DNA of 34,821 nucleotides from Lactobacillus jensenii DSM 20557 (GTDB lineage: Bacteria > Bacillota > Bacilli > Lactobacillales > Lactobacillaceae): positions 64,771 through 99,591 of the forward strand of contig NZ_AYYU01000004.1 of assembly GCF_001436455.1 (NCBI RefSeq), given 5' to 3'. The notes below the pieces were generated by a model. It was not told where the DNA came from. It saw only the letters and a list, made by a program, of their open reading frames with translations, and did not search any database. Below are positions 15,261-22,972 of the stretch, in pieces. The first letter of the stretch is position 1. Each line of letters begins with the position of its first letter. A program made the translations under genes and the position numbers.

Positions 15261-17117
15261 CTAGCTAAATATTTTACGCAGTTCTGTCTTTTTTTGCAAA
15301 TTAGTGGTCTTTTTATTACGCATAATTTTAGGGGTGGTTTTTGCTAAAAGAGCCAGACAAATAGTAATTAAATCGACAACTTCTTGTAAAATAGCCCCCG
15401 CCATTGCTGGAATAATACCTGTAAATGCGACAATTTCAATTAAGATAACAATACTAATTGCAGTTAAAACATCAATGTTAGCTACTTTCATAGTATGTTT
15501 TGCAATCGCTACAGCATCACTAACTTTTGATAAATCATTAACCATAATTACTGCGTCGGCACTCTCACTAGCAGCGGTTGCTCCTTTAGCTCCCATAGCA
15601 ATACCGCCATCTGCAGCCATTAGACTAGGTGCGTCGTTTACCCCATCGCCAGTCATAACAACAGGTCTATTTTCAGCTTTAATACCTTTTACAGCAGCAA
15701 TTTTTTCAGCTGGTAAAAGTGAAGAGCGGACGTCATCAACGCCTGCAATTGCGGCTACTTTTTGAGCAACTTTAGAATTATCACCCGTCAACATCATAAT
15801 ATGTTGAGCACCTTGGGTTCTTAAAGAAGAAATTGTGTCAGGAGTTTCAGGTCTGATTTGGTCTGCAAATGTAATATATCCAGCAAACTTATTATCTATA
15901 GAAATATAAATCGCAGTTGAATTGATATTTTCTAACTTTTTATCAGGAGCTACAAAGGATAACTTACCTACACAGACAACTTTACCCGCTACTTTTCCAC
16001 GGACACCTTGGCCTGTAACTTCTTCTAAATCTGTTACAGAATGCAATTTTGCTTTTGGTGTAGCTTTAACTAAACTTGTAGCAATGATATGACTAGAAGC
16101 TTGTTCAACACTTGCTGCTAAAATTTGTAATTCATCTTTATCAATACCTGTTTCAGGAACAATGCGGTCGATAACTAATTGATTTCTTGTCAAAGTTCCA
16201 GTTTTATCAAAGGCAAAAGTCTTAGCACGTGAAAGCTTTTCAAGAACAGTCCCACTTTTTATTATGATGTGGTTTTTGGACATAGAACTCATGCCAGATA
16301 CTAATGCTACAGGAGCAGCGATTAATAAAGGACAAGGTGAAGCGACAACCATTACTTGAGCGAAGCGAGTTGGATCGCCTGAACTAATCCAAGCTGAAAT
16401 ACCAATAATTAAAGAAATAATGGTAAAAGGAACAGCATAACGGTCCGCCATTTTAACAAATTTAGCAGGGGCCGCTTCAGATGACTGCACTAAAGCGACG
16501 ATTGTTTGGTATTCGGAATCTTTAGCCAATTTAGTAACTTGCATTGTTATAGCAGCATCGCCATTGATTGAACCAGACATTATAGTGTCACCGACATTTT
16601 TTTCAACTGGAACTGATTCACCTGTTAAAGATGATTCATCAAAACTAGAATCACCAGTAAGGATTATACCATCAACAGGGACTTGACTACCTGGCTTTAC
16701 TAAAACTTGATCGCCAATTTTTAAATCATCAACTTTAACTTCAGTAACAACTCCATCAACTAATTTACTAGCTAGGCGTGGATTGTTGGAAAGCAGACTA
16801 CGCAATTCCTTATCAGCTTGACTAGTCGCATAATCTTCAAGGGATTCCCCACCTGTTAACATGACTAAAATCATCCAAGCAGCCCAAAATTCATTGACAG
16901 CAACCGTACTTATAACGGCGATAATTGCTAATATATCAACGCCCCAATGACCAGCTTTTAAGTCCATGACCATTTCTCTAAGCATAGATAGTGCCATTAA
17001 TAATGCTGCAATATCAATAATAATGGCTGTAAGATGAGGCATATGAAGTGCAAAGTCTAAAATTGCACCTACAACTCCAAGAATTAGAGCAACGATTAAT
17101 TTCCATTGATGTTTCAT
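15261..17117 (-). CDS. P1B-4-type metal-transporting ATPase (PfeT/ZosA-like)
   Basis: A 618-residue P-type ATPase. From the chosen start: TGES actuator loop at 165-168, metal-site motif SPC at 260-262 (VVASPCPLLIAAP), phosphorylation site DKTGTLT with Asp at 304, and hinge GDGVNDAPSL. The SPC motif instead of CPC/CPx, and the lack of an N-terminal CxxC metal-binding domain, fit the P1B-4 subgroup, which exports Fe2+, Co2+ or Zn2+. SSHIIATSLV stands where other subgroups have an SEHP motif. Two PerR-box matches sit upstream, as for B. subtilis PfeT, so an Fe(II) efflux role under PerR is likely. The ATG at 17117 follows GGGGG; the frame runs up to 17171 but without a ribosome binding site. Confidence 0.88.
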   Translation of the reverse strand: MKHQWKLIVALILGVVGAILDFALHMPHLTAIIIDIAALLMALSMLREMVMDLKAGHWGVDILAIIAVISTVAVNEFWAAWMILVMLTGGESLEDYATSQADKELRSLLSNNPRLASKLVDGVVTEVKVDDLKIGDQVLVKPGSQVPVDGIILTGDSSFDESSLTGESVPVEKNVGDTIMSGSINGDAAITMQVTKLAKDSEYQTIVALVQSSEAAPAKFVKMADRYAVPFTIISLIIGISAWISSGDPTRFAQVMVVASPCPLLIAAPVALVSGMSSMSKNHIIIKSGTVLEKLSRAKTFAFDKTGTLTRNQLVIDRIVPETGIDKDELQILAASVEQASSHIIATSLVKATPKAKLHSVTDLEEVTGQGVRGKVAGKVVCVGKLSFVAPDKKLENINSTAIYISIDNKFAGYITFADQIRPETPDTISSLRTQGAQHIMMLTGDNSKVAQKVAAIAGVDDVRSSLLPAEKIAAVKGIKAENRPVVMTGDGVNDAPSLMAADGGIAMGAKGATAASESADAVIMVNDLSKVSDAVAIAKHTMKVANIDVLTAISIVILIEIVAFTGIIPAMAGAILQEVVDLITICLALLAKTTPKIMRNKKTTNLQKKTELRKIFS

Positions 17118-17187
17118 GAATAAACCCCCAATTTTGCTTGCAATCATATCTTGTTTAAAATGTAACACCAAATCATTAACATGTAAA

Positions 17188-17202
17188 CTATAATGATTAT
17201 AA
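17188..17202 (-). promoter_or_regulatory. PerR-box match 1 upstream of the P1B-4 ATPase
   Basis: CTATAATGATTATAA matches the PerR box TTATAATNATTATAA at 14 of 15 positions. It sits about 70 bases upstream of the ATPase start codon. Confidence 0.65.
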
Positions 17203-17210
17203 ATTTCAAA

Positions 17211-17225
17211 TTATAATCATTATAA
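17211..17225 (-). promoter_or_regulatory. PerR-box match 2 upstream of the P1B-4 ATPase
   Basis: TTATAATCATTATAA is a perfect match to the 7-1-7 PerR consensus. With box 1 it makes a larger inverted repeat of 13-bp arms around an 8-base centre. A -35-like TTGAAA on the - strand lies between the boxes, so bound protein would cover the promoter. Confidence 0.7.
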
Positions 17226-17252
17226 AATAAAAAGCAGTCGAGATAGACTACT
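17226..17252 (-). terminator. Terminator after the CbpB-like gene
   Basis: AAAAAG(c)AGTC and GACT(a)CTTTTT pair with one mismatch around a six-base loop. The stem overlaps the stop codon of the CBS gene. Confidence 0.55.
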
Positions 17253-17715
17253 TTTTGGTAATATCATATTTTTTCTCTATTTCATGGCTTATATAATTAA
17301 AGGCTTTTATCCATTCTCTTCTAGTTAAAAGTCCTTGAAAAACTCCGGAATCATTCACCACTGGAATAAAGGGATTATCAATTAGCAAGTGCAACTGAGC
17401 TTCCATGGTTGTATTAACAAAATTGATTGTTGTAAATTTTGTTTGCATAACTTCGCTAACTTTCATATTAGATAATGGATCAATTGAAATATCTGACTCG
17501 GTTAACATTTGTTCAGTAATCATAGATAAAGAAAGTAGCCCTACTACTTGTTGCTTATGGTTTAAAACAGGAATTTTTGCATATTTAACTTTAGTGAGAA
17601 TTAAAAATGCATGATATAAAGGTGCATCTTCCTGAACAAAAGCTATTTTTGAAGCAGGAATTAAAAAAGCCCCAGATTTTTGCTCGACTAAATGTTGAAT
17701 TGTTGGTGAGAACAT
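17248..17715 (-). CDS. cbpB: CBS-domain protein, CbpB/YkuL-like (putative c-di-AMP binder)
   Basis: A 155-residue soluble protein made of two CBS motifs (about 20-75 and 87-145) and little else. The start region FLIPASKIAFVQEDAPLYHAFLILTKVKYAKIPVLN closely resembles Listeria CbpB and B. subtilis YkuL, which bind c-di-AMP; CbpB also links that signal to the Rel (p)ppGpp synthetase. The ATG follows GAGG. It lies upstream of the P1B-4 ATPase but is separated by a terminator and the PerR boxes, so the two are independent. Ligand binding is inferred from the family. Confidence 0.82.
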   Translation of the reverse strand: MFSPTIQHLVEQKSGAFLIPASKIAFVQEDAPLYHAFLILTKVKYAKIPVLNHKQQVVGLLSLSMITEQMLTESDISIDPLSNMKVSEVMQTKFTTINFVNTTMEAQLHLLIDNPFIPVVNDSGVFQGLLTRREWIKAFNYISHEIEKKYDITKK

Positions 17716-17736
17716 AAGTAACTCCTCTATAATAAT

Positions 17737-17750
17737 TTAAAGCGTTTTCT
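17737..17750 (-). promoter_or_regulatory. Weak cre-like (CcpA) site upstream of the CbpB-like gene
   Basis: On the - strand AGAAAACGCTTTAA matches the ideal cre palindrome TGAAAGCGCTTTCA at 11 of 14 positions and keeps the central CG. It lies about 25-35 bases upstream of the start codon. Chance occurrence is possible. Confidence 0.3.
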
Positions 17751-17814
17751 TACATAATAGATGAAAAACATTATAATTAATAGTACCAAGTATTGAAATT
17801 AAATATTAAAGACA

Positions 17815-17925
17815 ATAAAAAAGGTCCGCTGGGAAGGCGGACCTTATAGGGTTTCAATCTACTTTGGAGGAGTAAGAATGAATGAAATAAAAAGTGGGAG
17901 TATAGCAAGTCTACCTGCTTGCTAT
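17815..17925 (-). ncRNA. Small RNA A of a tandem triplet (csRNA-like, anti-Shine-Dalgarno)
   Basis: Predicted - strand transcript of about 110 nt. Its 5' end forms hairpin ATAGCAAG/CTTGCTAT (17902-17909 with 17918-17925). A single-stranded CU-rich segment follows (17847-17900) containing TTACTCCTCCAAA, complementary to a strong Shine-Dalgarno. It ends in terminator stem AAGGTCCGC/GCGGACCTT (17821-17829 with 17837-17845) with a T tract only on the - strand. The -10 element TATTAT lies at 17933-17938, seven bases before the hairpin. It lacks the extra 3' hairpin module of copies B and C. A + strand reading (22-codon ORF after GGAGG) exists but is less well supported. Confidence 0.65.
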
Positions 17926-17995
17926 GGTTTATATAATATAGATTAATTGTGAACAAATTTTGCCAAAACATTTAAGAAAAGCTAAAGAAAAGCTT
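17926..17995 (-). promoter_or_regulatory. Shared activator-type promoter of sRNA A (homologous copies before B and C)
   Basis: The three sRNA genes share, without gaps, -10 (TATTAT or TAATAT), then nine bases upstream the box TTCACAA preceded by TTT plus one variable base, then 29 bases further the box TTTA(C/G). The TTCACA box lies at 17948-17953 here, at 18208-18213 for B and at 18456-18461 for C. None has a recognisable -35 hexamer at 17-base spacing (AAAATT, ACATTT, AAAGTT), which is typical of promoters needing an activator. The regulator is unknown. Confidence 0.5.
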
Positions 17996-18027
17996 TATAA
18001 TCTTTAAACTCATTTGTTCGTGATAGA

Positions 18028-18185
18028 CAAAGAAACCCCGTCTTAATAGACGGGGACATTGAGGAATATATTATATGAAATATCTATTTAGGGAAATAGA
18101 TTAAAGTTGATTTTCATTACTTTGGAGGAGAATGAATGAAAAAGTTGGGGGTGTTATAGCTTGGAGGATTACTTCCTCTTGCTAT
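18028..18185 (-). ncRNA. Small RNA B of the tandem triplet (csRNA-like)
   Basis: Predicted - strand transcript of about 158 nt. The 5' hairpin pairs ATAGC/GCTAT plus GAGGA/TCCTC (18156-18185). The unpaired segment holds CACCCCCAACTTTTTCATTC and ATTCTCCTCCAAAG, complementary to a GGAGGAGAAU ribosome-binding/start region. An internal hairpin ATCTATTT/AAATAGAT with a C-rich loop (about 18082-18101) follows. The terminator stem is CCCCGTC/GACGGGG (18036-18042 with 18049-18055), then TTTCTTTG on the - strand. The -10 is TAATAT at 18193-18198. Loop and target-facing bases are conserved with copy C, while terminator sequence is not. Confidence 0.68.
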
Positions 18186-18284
18186 GGTTTATATATTAGA
18201 GCATATTTGTGAATAAAATGTGATTTAAAATTTGAAAAAATGTAAATTATTTATATCCAAAATATGATTTTATAGTTTACTTCA

Positions 18285-18433
18285 CAATAAAAGGTATTGC
18301 TAATTAGCAATACCTTGGGGAATATGTGTAATCTATTTTTTGGGGGATAGAATAGATTAAAGTTGATTTTCATATTTTGGAGGAGAATGAAAAAGTTGGA
18401 ATATAGCAATAAGAATTATTTCCTGTTTGCTAT
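18285..18433 (-). ncRNA. Small RNA C of the tandem triplet (csRNA-like)
   Basis: Predicted - strand transcript of about 149 nt. The 5' hairpin is ATAGCAA/TTGCTAT (18403-18409 with 18427-18433). Next come the segment CCAACTTTTTCATTC and TCTCCTCCAAAA, an internal hairpin AATCTATT/AATAGATT (about 18330-18358) with CCCCC in its loop, and a long terminator stem at 18291-18316 (AAGGTATTGCT paired with its complement) followed by TTTTATTG on the - strand. The -10 is TATTAT at 18441-18446. Its promoter region reaches into the space just after the mleR-like stop codon. Confidence 0.68.
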
Positions 18434-18509
18434 GGTTCATATAATAGAAGCAAATTGTGAAAAAACTTTGATGAAATATATCAATAAATGTAAAGAAAAT
18501 ATTTTTATT

Positions 18510-19385
18510 TTATGATAGGGCTAAAATGTTCCATAATTGTTCTTCTTTTTTGCTGAGAAGATAGTTGTTTCTAGTTGCAATAACGACATTAAAGTTAGGG
18601 GTGTTGTCATCAAGTAGAGGCAGAGCTACTAAGTCTCGAGTATTATCAATTGCAAGTGAAGTTAAAACTGAAATTCCTAGGTTTTGGGCAACTAAAGATT
18701 TAATAATTGCAACATCAGGAGAGCGATAAATTGTTTTTAATGTAACCTTATTTTGCTCTTGCAAATAGCGAAGAGCGCGATTTTGAACGAAGTCTTCTGT
18801 TAAGTTAATGAAATTATGGCCAGCTAATTCATTGAAGTAAACACCTTTTTTCTTAGCCCAGGGGTGATCTTTAGAAACAATCACTTTAAAAGGATATTTG
18901 GCTAAAACGTTTAGTTTAACATCGGTACTTCTATGAATGTTAACTAGGCCTAACAAAGCTAGATTAATCTTACCAGCTAAGAGCATTTTTAGTAGTTCAT
19001 TTGAGCCGAATTCTAGTACATTTAAATGATTTAGAATATCTTCTTTTAATAGTTTGCCTGCAAAAGGTGGGAAGAAATGATCCCCTATAATAGGTGGTAA
19101 ACCAAATAAAATATCTTCTTCAGCATTCTGCTTTAGTTCAGTTTCGGCAACTGCCATCTCTTTGATAACGGCTTGAGCATGTTGTTCTAGTTGCATACCA
19201 GCTTTAGTGATAATAATTTTTTTATGGGATTGGTCCCGAATTAATAAATGGCTACCAAATTGTGCTTCTAGACGTTTAATTGCAGCAGTGATAGTTGGCT
19301 GACTCACGTTAAAGCGTTCAGCGGTTCGAGTAAAGCTTTTTTGCGTTACTAATTCATGAAAGTATTTTAAGTCTTGTAAGTTCAT
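18510..19385 (-). CDS. mleR: LysR-family regulator, MleR-like
   Basis: A 291-residue LysR-type regulator. The N-terminal winged helix-turn-helix reads MNLQDLKYFHELVTQKSFTRTAERFNVSQPTITAAIKRLEAQFG; the C-terminal half is the effector-binding domain with FINLTEDF and ISVLTSLAI. It is divergent from the malolactic enzyme gene with 122 bases between, the classic arrangement for MleR, which activates mleS in response to L-malate. The ATG at 19385 follows GAGG; the longer frame to 19433 has no ribosome binding site. No terminator follows its stop, so readthrough into sRNA C's terminator is possible. Confidence 0.82.
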   Translation of the reverse strand: MNLQDLKYFHELVTQKSFTRTAERFNVSQPTITAAIKRLEAQFGSHLLIRDQSHKKIIITKAGMQLEQHAQAVIKEMAVAETELKQNAEEDILFGLPPIIGDHFFPPFAGKLLKEDILNHLNVLEFGSNELLKMLLAGKINLALLGLVNIHRSTDVKLNVLAKYPFKVIVSKDHPWAKKKGVYFNELAGHNFINLTEDFVQNRALRYLQEQNKVTLKTIYRSPDVAIIKSLVAQNLGISVLTSLAIDNTRDLVALPLLDDNTPNFNVVIATRNNYLLSKKEEQLWNILALS

Positions 19386-19426
19386 TTTGTACCTCATATA
19401 AATAAAATTTATGGTAAGAATAGTCT

Positions 19427-19455
19427 TTGACAATAAATTATCGGGGATAATAAAC
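19427..19455 (+). promoter_or_regulatory. mleS promoter region
   Basis: A perfect -35 TTGACA (19427-19432) is followed by GATAATAAAC, where the -10 could be TAATAA (15-base spacing) or ATAAAC (17). The poor -10 suits a LysR-activated promoter. The A/T-rich inverted repeat ATAAAATTTAT just upstream is a candidate LysR (T-N11-A type) site. Confidence 0.45.
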
Positions 19456-19507
19456 TCATCTTGTAAACGCGATAAATATGACTAAATTGTCAGAAAGGTG
19501 GAGTTTT

Positions 19508-21130
19508 ATGAAAGCTATTGATATTATTCACAACCCATTTAAAAACAAAGGAACAGCTTTTACTAAAGAAGAACGTAAAAAATTAGGCCTAATTGGTACC
19601 TTGCCTAGTGATGTTCAAACTATTGAACAACAAGCCAAGAGAGTCTACGACCAATATAAGATTAGACCAGATGGTATGCAAAAGCGTAAGTTTTTAATGG
19701 AAGTATTTAATACTAACCGTACTTTATTTTACTACGTATTGAGTCACCATATCGAAGAATTACTTCCTATTGTCTATGATCCAGTAATTGCACCTGCTAT
19801 TGAACAATACAGTGAAATCTTTATGTTACCACAAGAAGCAGCATTCCTTTCAATCGATGATACTGATGAAATTGAAGAAAGTTTAAAGAATGCCGCTGAT
19901 GGTCGTGACATTCGTTTAATCGTTGTTACTGATGCAGAAGGTATTTTAGGTATCGGTGACTGGGGTGCTAACGGAGTTAACATTTCTGTTGGTAAGTTAA
20001 TGATTTATACTGCTGCCGCAGGAATTGATCCAAGCCAAGTTTTACCTGTTTCACTTGATGTTGGTACTAATAACGAAACTTTATTAAACGATCCACTTTA
20101 CTTAGGTCTTAAGCATAAGCGTGTTACTGGTGAAAAGTACTATGACATGGTTGATAAGTTCGTTAAGAGCGCACGTAAGCTTTTCCCAGAAGTATACATT
20201 CACTTTGAAGACTTCGGTCGTGACAATGCAACCAAGATTTTAGATAAGTACCGTAATGATATTCCTGTCTTCAATGATGACGTTCAAGGTACAGGAATTG
20301 TCTGCTTAGCTGGTGTTTTAGGTGCACTTGAAATTTCTGGTCAAAAGTTGACTGATCAAAAGTTCTTAACTTTCGGTGCCGGAACTGCCGGTATGGGAAT
20401 TGCTAACTTACTCTTTAAGGAATTAAAACTTCAAGGCTTAAGTGATGAAGAAGCTAGAAAGCACTTCTACTTAGTTGATAAGCAAGGCTTATTATTTGAA
20501 GATACTGAAGGTTTAACTCCAGAACAAAAGCCATTTGTCAGAAAACGTAGTGAATTTGAAAACAGTGAAGAATTAACTGATCTTGAAGCTATCATTAAGG
20601 CAGTTAAGCCAAGCGTGATGATCGGTACTTCAACTACTCCAGGTGCCTTTACTGAAGGTGCAATCAAAGCAATGGCTGCTAATACTGAAAGACCAATTAT
20701 TTTCCCAATTTCAAACCCAACTAAGTTGATTGAAGCTATGCCAAATGACCTACTTAAGTGGACTGATGGCCGCGCATTAATTGCTACTGGTATTCCAGTT
20801 CAAGCAACTGAATACAAGGGTGTAAATTACGAAATTGGTCAAGCTAACAACGCTTTAATTTACCCAGGTGTAGGTTTGGGTGTCTTAGCTGCTAAGGCAA
20901 AACTTGTTAGTGATGAAATGATTTCTGCTGCAGCTCATTCACTCGGTGGTTTAGTTGATACTACTAAGCCGGGCGCAGCTGTTTTACCACCAGTAAAACA
21001 AATTCATACCTTTACTCAAACAGTCGCTAAAGCTGTTTGCGAAACTGCTATTAAGCAAGGTCTAGCTGATGACAGTGTTAAGGATGCTGAAGCTGCAATT
21101 AGGGCAATTAAGTGGGAAGCTAAATACTAG
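19508..21130 (+). CDS. mleS: Malolactic enzyme MleS
   Basis: A 540-residue NAD- and Mn-dependent enzyme decarboxylating L-malate directly to L-lactate and CO2 in the cytoplasm. The N-terminal malic domain contains [27 protein letters not shown]-type [21 protein letters not shown] and [18 protein letters not shown]; the NAD domain has [11 protein letters not shown]. It matches MleS of lactic acid bacteria closely, including its length, and differs from shorter malic enzymes. The start at 19508 follows AAAGGTGGAG; the frame extends ten codons further without support. No malate permease (mleP) adjoins it; a terminator follows and the next gene is unrelated. CO2 release and proton consumption would support acid tolerance. 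Confidence 0.93.
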   Translation: MKAIDIIHNPFKNKGTAFTKEERKKLGLIGTLPSDVQTIEQQAKRVYDQYKIRPDGMQKRKFLMEVFNTNRTLFYYVLSHHIEELLPIVYDPVIAPAIEQYSEIFMLPQEAAFLSIDDTDEIEESLKNAADGRDIRLIVVTDAEGILGIGDWGANGVNISVGKLMIYTAAAGIDPSQVLPVSLDVGTNNETLLNDPLYLGLKHKRVTGEKYYDMVDKFVKSARKLFPEVYIHFEDFGRDNATKILDKYRNDIPVFNDDVQGTGIVCLAGVLGALEISGQKLTDQKFLTFGAGTAGMGIANLLFKELKLQGLSDEEARKHFYLVDKQGLLFEDTEGLTPEQKPFVRKRSEFENSEELTDLEAIIKAVKPSVMIGTSTTPGAFTEGAIKAMAANTERPIIFPISNPTKLIEAMPNDLLKWTDGRALIATGIPVQATEYKGVNYEIGQANNALIYPGVGLGVLAAKAKLVSDEMISAAAHSLGGLVDTTKPGAAVLPPVKQIHTFTQTVAKAVCETAIKQGLADDSVKDAEAAIRAIKWEAKY

Positions 21131-21142
21131 AATTAAACGCCT

Positions 21143-21178
21143 AAAAAGATTCTCGAACTTAATTCGGGAATCTTTTTT
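21143..21178 (+). terminator. Terminator after mleS
   Basis: AAAAAGATTCtCGAA and TTCGgGAATCTTTTTT form a stem with one mismatch and a five-base loop, then a T-rich tail. Confidence 0.85.
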
Positions 21179-21219
21179 CTTATATTCAGGTATAATAGAC
21201 ACTAATACATGATGAGGAC

Positions 21220-22374
21220 GTGATATTCGTGGGGAAGTGGCTCAAAAAAGTTTTTCGAGTTTGCTTTTTGTGTCTATTTCTATTGGCAACTTTTTATGGA
21301 GCATATTATTTATATCAAAGATATGAACATTATAAAACTTATGAAACTTTATTAGCTAAAAGGCCAACTTTAAAAAAGGCTCAAGATGGCACAAGTATTA
21401 GTGCGGCTTGGTATAAGGAAAAAGAATTTGAAAAGAAGTTATCCAAACAATATCCATGGATTTACACTCTTTCATTTGATACACCCGCTTTAACATATGT
21501 AGGAAGAAATATACCTATTCCAGGATTAGTTTCTACTAAAGCTTATAATTTTTCAAAAAAGAAAATAGATGTAGCTACTAATATGACGCCACAAGGGATA
21601 ACTTTTGCTGATAAATATATGTTAATTACAGCTTATGATGGTTTGCATAAACATAATTCAGTTATCTGGGTACTAAACAAACAAACAGGTAAATATATCA
21701 AAACATTACAAATAAAAGGTAAGCCACATTTAGGTGGAGTTGCATATGATCCAGTTGCTAAAAATATCTGGATAACTAGTTCACTTAATGGAGAATCTGC
21801 TTTAGCTTCTTTTTCATTAGAGGAATTGAAAAGCAATAAAGGTAAAAAGCCAATTAAGTATAACAATCAAATGAATTTACCGGGAATATCGCGGGCTTCA
21901 ACAGTTACTTATTTTGATAATCAATTATTTGTTGGCTTTTTCAATATGTATGAAAAGGGAACAGTTTCGGGATATACAATTGCTAGAAGTGGCAATTTTA
22001 AAGGGTCAATTACTACTGATGAGATTAAAGCAAGTACAGGTTCTGCTGCTTGGTCAACAGCAACAGGCTCAACAAGTATGGATAAGCAAATTCAGGGGAT
22101 AGCTTTCTATCAAGATAAGATATTTTTAAGTCAGTCATATGGTAGTCAAAACTCCAAGCTCTATATTTTTCCAGTATCTGCATTAAATTCACTTGATGAA
22201 AAGAATGCAGAGAGGGTAATTGAATTACCACCATATTTAGAACAAATTACTGTTGAAAATGGTCAGCTAATTTGCATATTTGAATCGGGTTCAAAAAATT
22301 ATGCTCGTTCACAAATTATGATTATGGACCGAACATTATCATTAAATATTAACGCTTTGTTTTCTAGTTACTAG
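21220..22374 (+). CDS. Membrane-anchored extracellular protein, predicted beta-propeller, function unknown
   Basis: A 384-residue protein with one N-terminal hydrophobic anchor (VFRVCFLCLFLLATFYGAYYLY) and a predicted outside domain. The body has repeated blocks such as PQGITFADKYMLITAYDG, VIWVLNKQTGKYIKTLQI, LGGVAYDPVAKNIWITSSLNG, IQGIAFYQDKIFLSQSYG and LYIFPVSAL, spaced like blades of a beta-propeller. I do not recognise a catalytic motif. A TATAAT at 21191-21196 is a likely -10. The start is GTG; 21220 is only two bases after GAGG, and an in-frame GTG at 21229 is an alternative. It lies upstream of a small membrane gene and the dlt operon, all in one direction, so an envelope role is plausible but unproven. 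Confidence 0.75.
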   Translation: MIFVGKWLKKVFRVCFLCLFLLATFYGAYYLYQRYEHYKTYETLLAKRPTLKKAQDGTSISAAWYKEKEFEKKLSKQYPWIYTLSFDTPALTYVGRNIPIPGLVSTKAYNFSKKKIDVATNMTPQGITFADKYMLITAYDGLHKHNSVIWVLNKQTGKYIKTLQIKGKPHLGGVAYDPVAKNIWITSSLNGESALASFSLEELKSNKGKKPIKYNNQMNLPGISRASTVTYFDNQLFVGFFNMYEKGTVSGYTIARSGNFKGSITTDEIKASTGSAAWSTATGSTSMDKQIQGIAFYQDKIFLSQSYGSQNSKLYIFPVSALNSLDEKNAERVIELPPYLEQITVENGQLICIFESGSKNYARSQIMIMDRTLSLNINALFSSY

Positions 22375-22403
22375 AATTTAATAATTATAGAAAGTAAGAA
22401 AAA

Positions 22404-22703
22404 ATGGATAAAACTGTTAAGAAAAAAGTGCTCTTTTTAACTAAACTTGCTGGCTGGTTATGTTTTGGGCCAATAGCTATTTTCTGGGAATTATATTTAT
22501 TAGGATATCAACCTAAGTTGTTTTTACTAGGGATGATGGCTATTATCTTTGCTTTTGCTTTGTCTCTTTTGCTAAGTGATATAACCGAACTTTGCTATAA
22601 TAGGAGTCGAATGCGAAGATGGGTAATATTTTCAGTCTTTTTTGTATCGGTTATTGTAGCAATCCCACTTTACTTTGCAATGAAAAAACTTCCTAAAAAG
22701 TAA
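22404..22703 (+). CDS. Small membrane protein, function unknown
   Basis: A 99-residue basic protein with three hydrophobic segments (about 10-32, 38-58 and 72-92) and charged ends (MDKTVKKKVLF..., ...KKLPKK). No known family recognised. It starts 29 bases after the beta-propeller gene with only a weak ribosome binding site, which suggests coupling to that gene. A new promoter and dltX follow. Confidence 0.7.
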   Translation: MDKTVKKKVLFLTKLAGWLCFGPIAIFWELYLLGYQPKLFLLGMMAIIFAFALSLLLSDITELCYNRSRMRRWVIFSVFFVSVIVAIPLYFAMKKLPKK

Positions 22704-22738
22704 CAGATACTAAATATTTGTAAAGAAGGCTGTAGATA

Positions 22739-22768
22739 TTGCTATGCTTTGTAAAATTGTTGTAATAT
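22739..22768 (+). promoter_or_regulatory. Candidate dlt operon promoter
   Basis: TTGCTA (22739-22744) and TAATAT (22763-22768) separated by 18 bases, about 28 bases upstream of dltX. No terminator separates it from the upstream gene, so readthrough may add to expression. Confidence 0.5.
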
Positions 22769-22795
22769 AACATACAGAATGTTAGGGGTGAACTG

Positions 22796-22957
22796 ATGAA
22801 AAAAATAGAAGAAACAGAAAAGAAGCCATCTAAAGGTAAAGCTATAGCTAGTTTTATGTTGAAAACTATTTTTTATTTTGTAGTTTTATTAGCATTGATT
22901 TATTTATACGAATATAGCGGAATTGATTCAGTGCACTTTATTTATAATGAATTTTAG
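22796..22957 (+). CDS. dltX: DltX, small membrane protein of teichoic acid D-alanylation
   Basis: A 53-residue protein with a charged Lys-rich N terminus, a single membrane segment (TIFYFVVLLALIYLY), and the C-terminal motif FIYNEF, the conserved DltX signature. The ATG lies five bases after AGGGGTG. DltX sits directly before dltA in Gram-positive dlt operons and is required for D-alanylation; its C-terminal motif works outside with DltB and DltD, and has been proposed to carry D-Ala across. Confidence 0.92.
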   Translation: MKKIEETEKKPSKGKAIASFMLKTIFYFVVLLALIYLYEYSGIDSVHFIYNEF

Positions 22958-22972
22958 TTAGAGGATTTAGCA

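Noticed and set aside
17777-17971. - strand ORF of 64 codons across sRNA A
   Set aside because: It runs through the predicted 5' hairpin and terminator, starts without a ribosome binding site and is not kept in copies B and C.
17821-18320. The three repeats as a CRISPR array or IS remnant
   Set aside because: Units are about 250 bp with only partly conserved sequence, no short uniform repeat/spacer pattern, no transposase and no target duplications.
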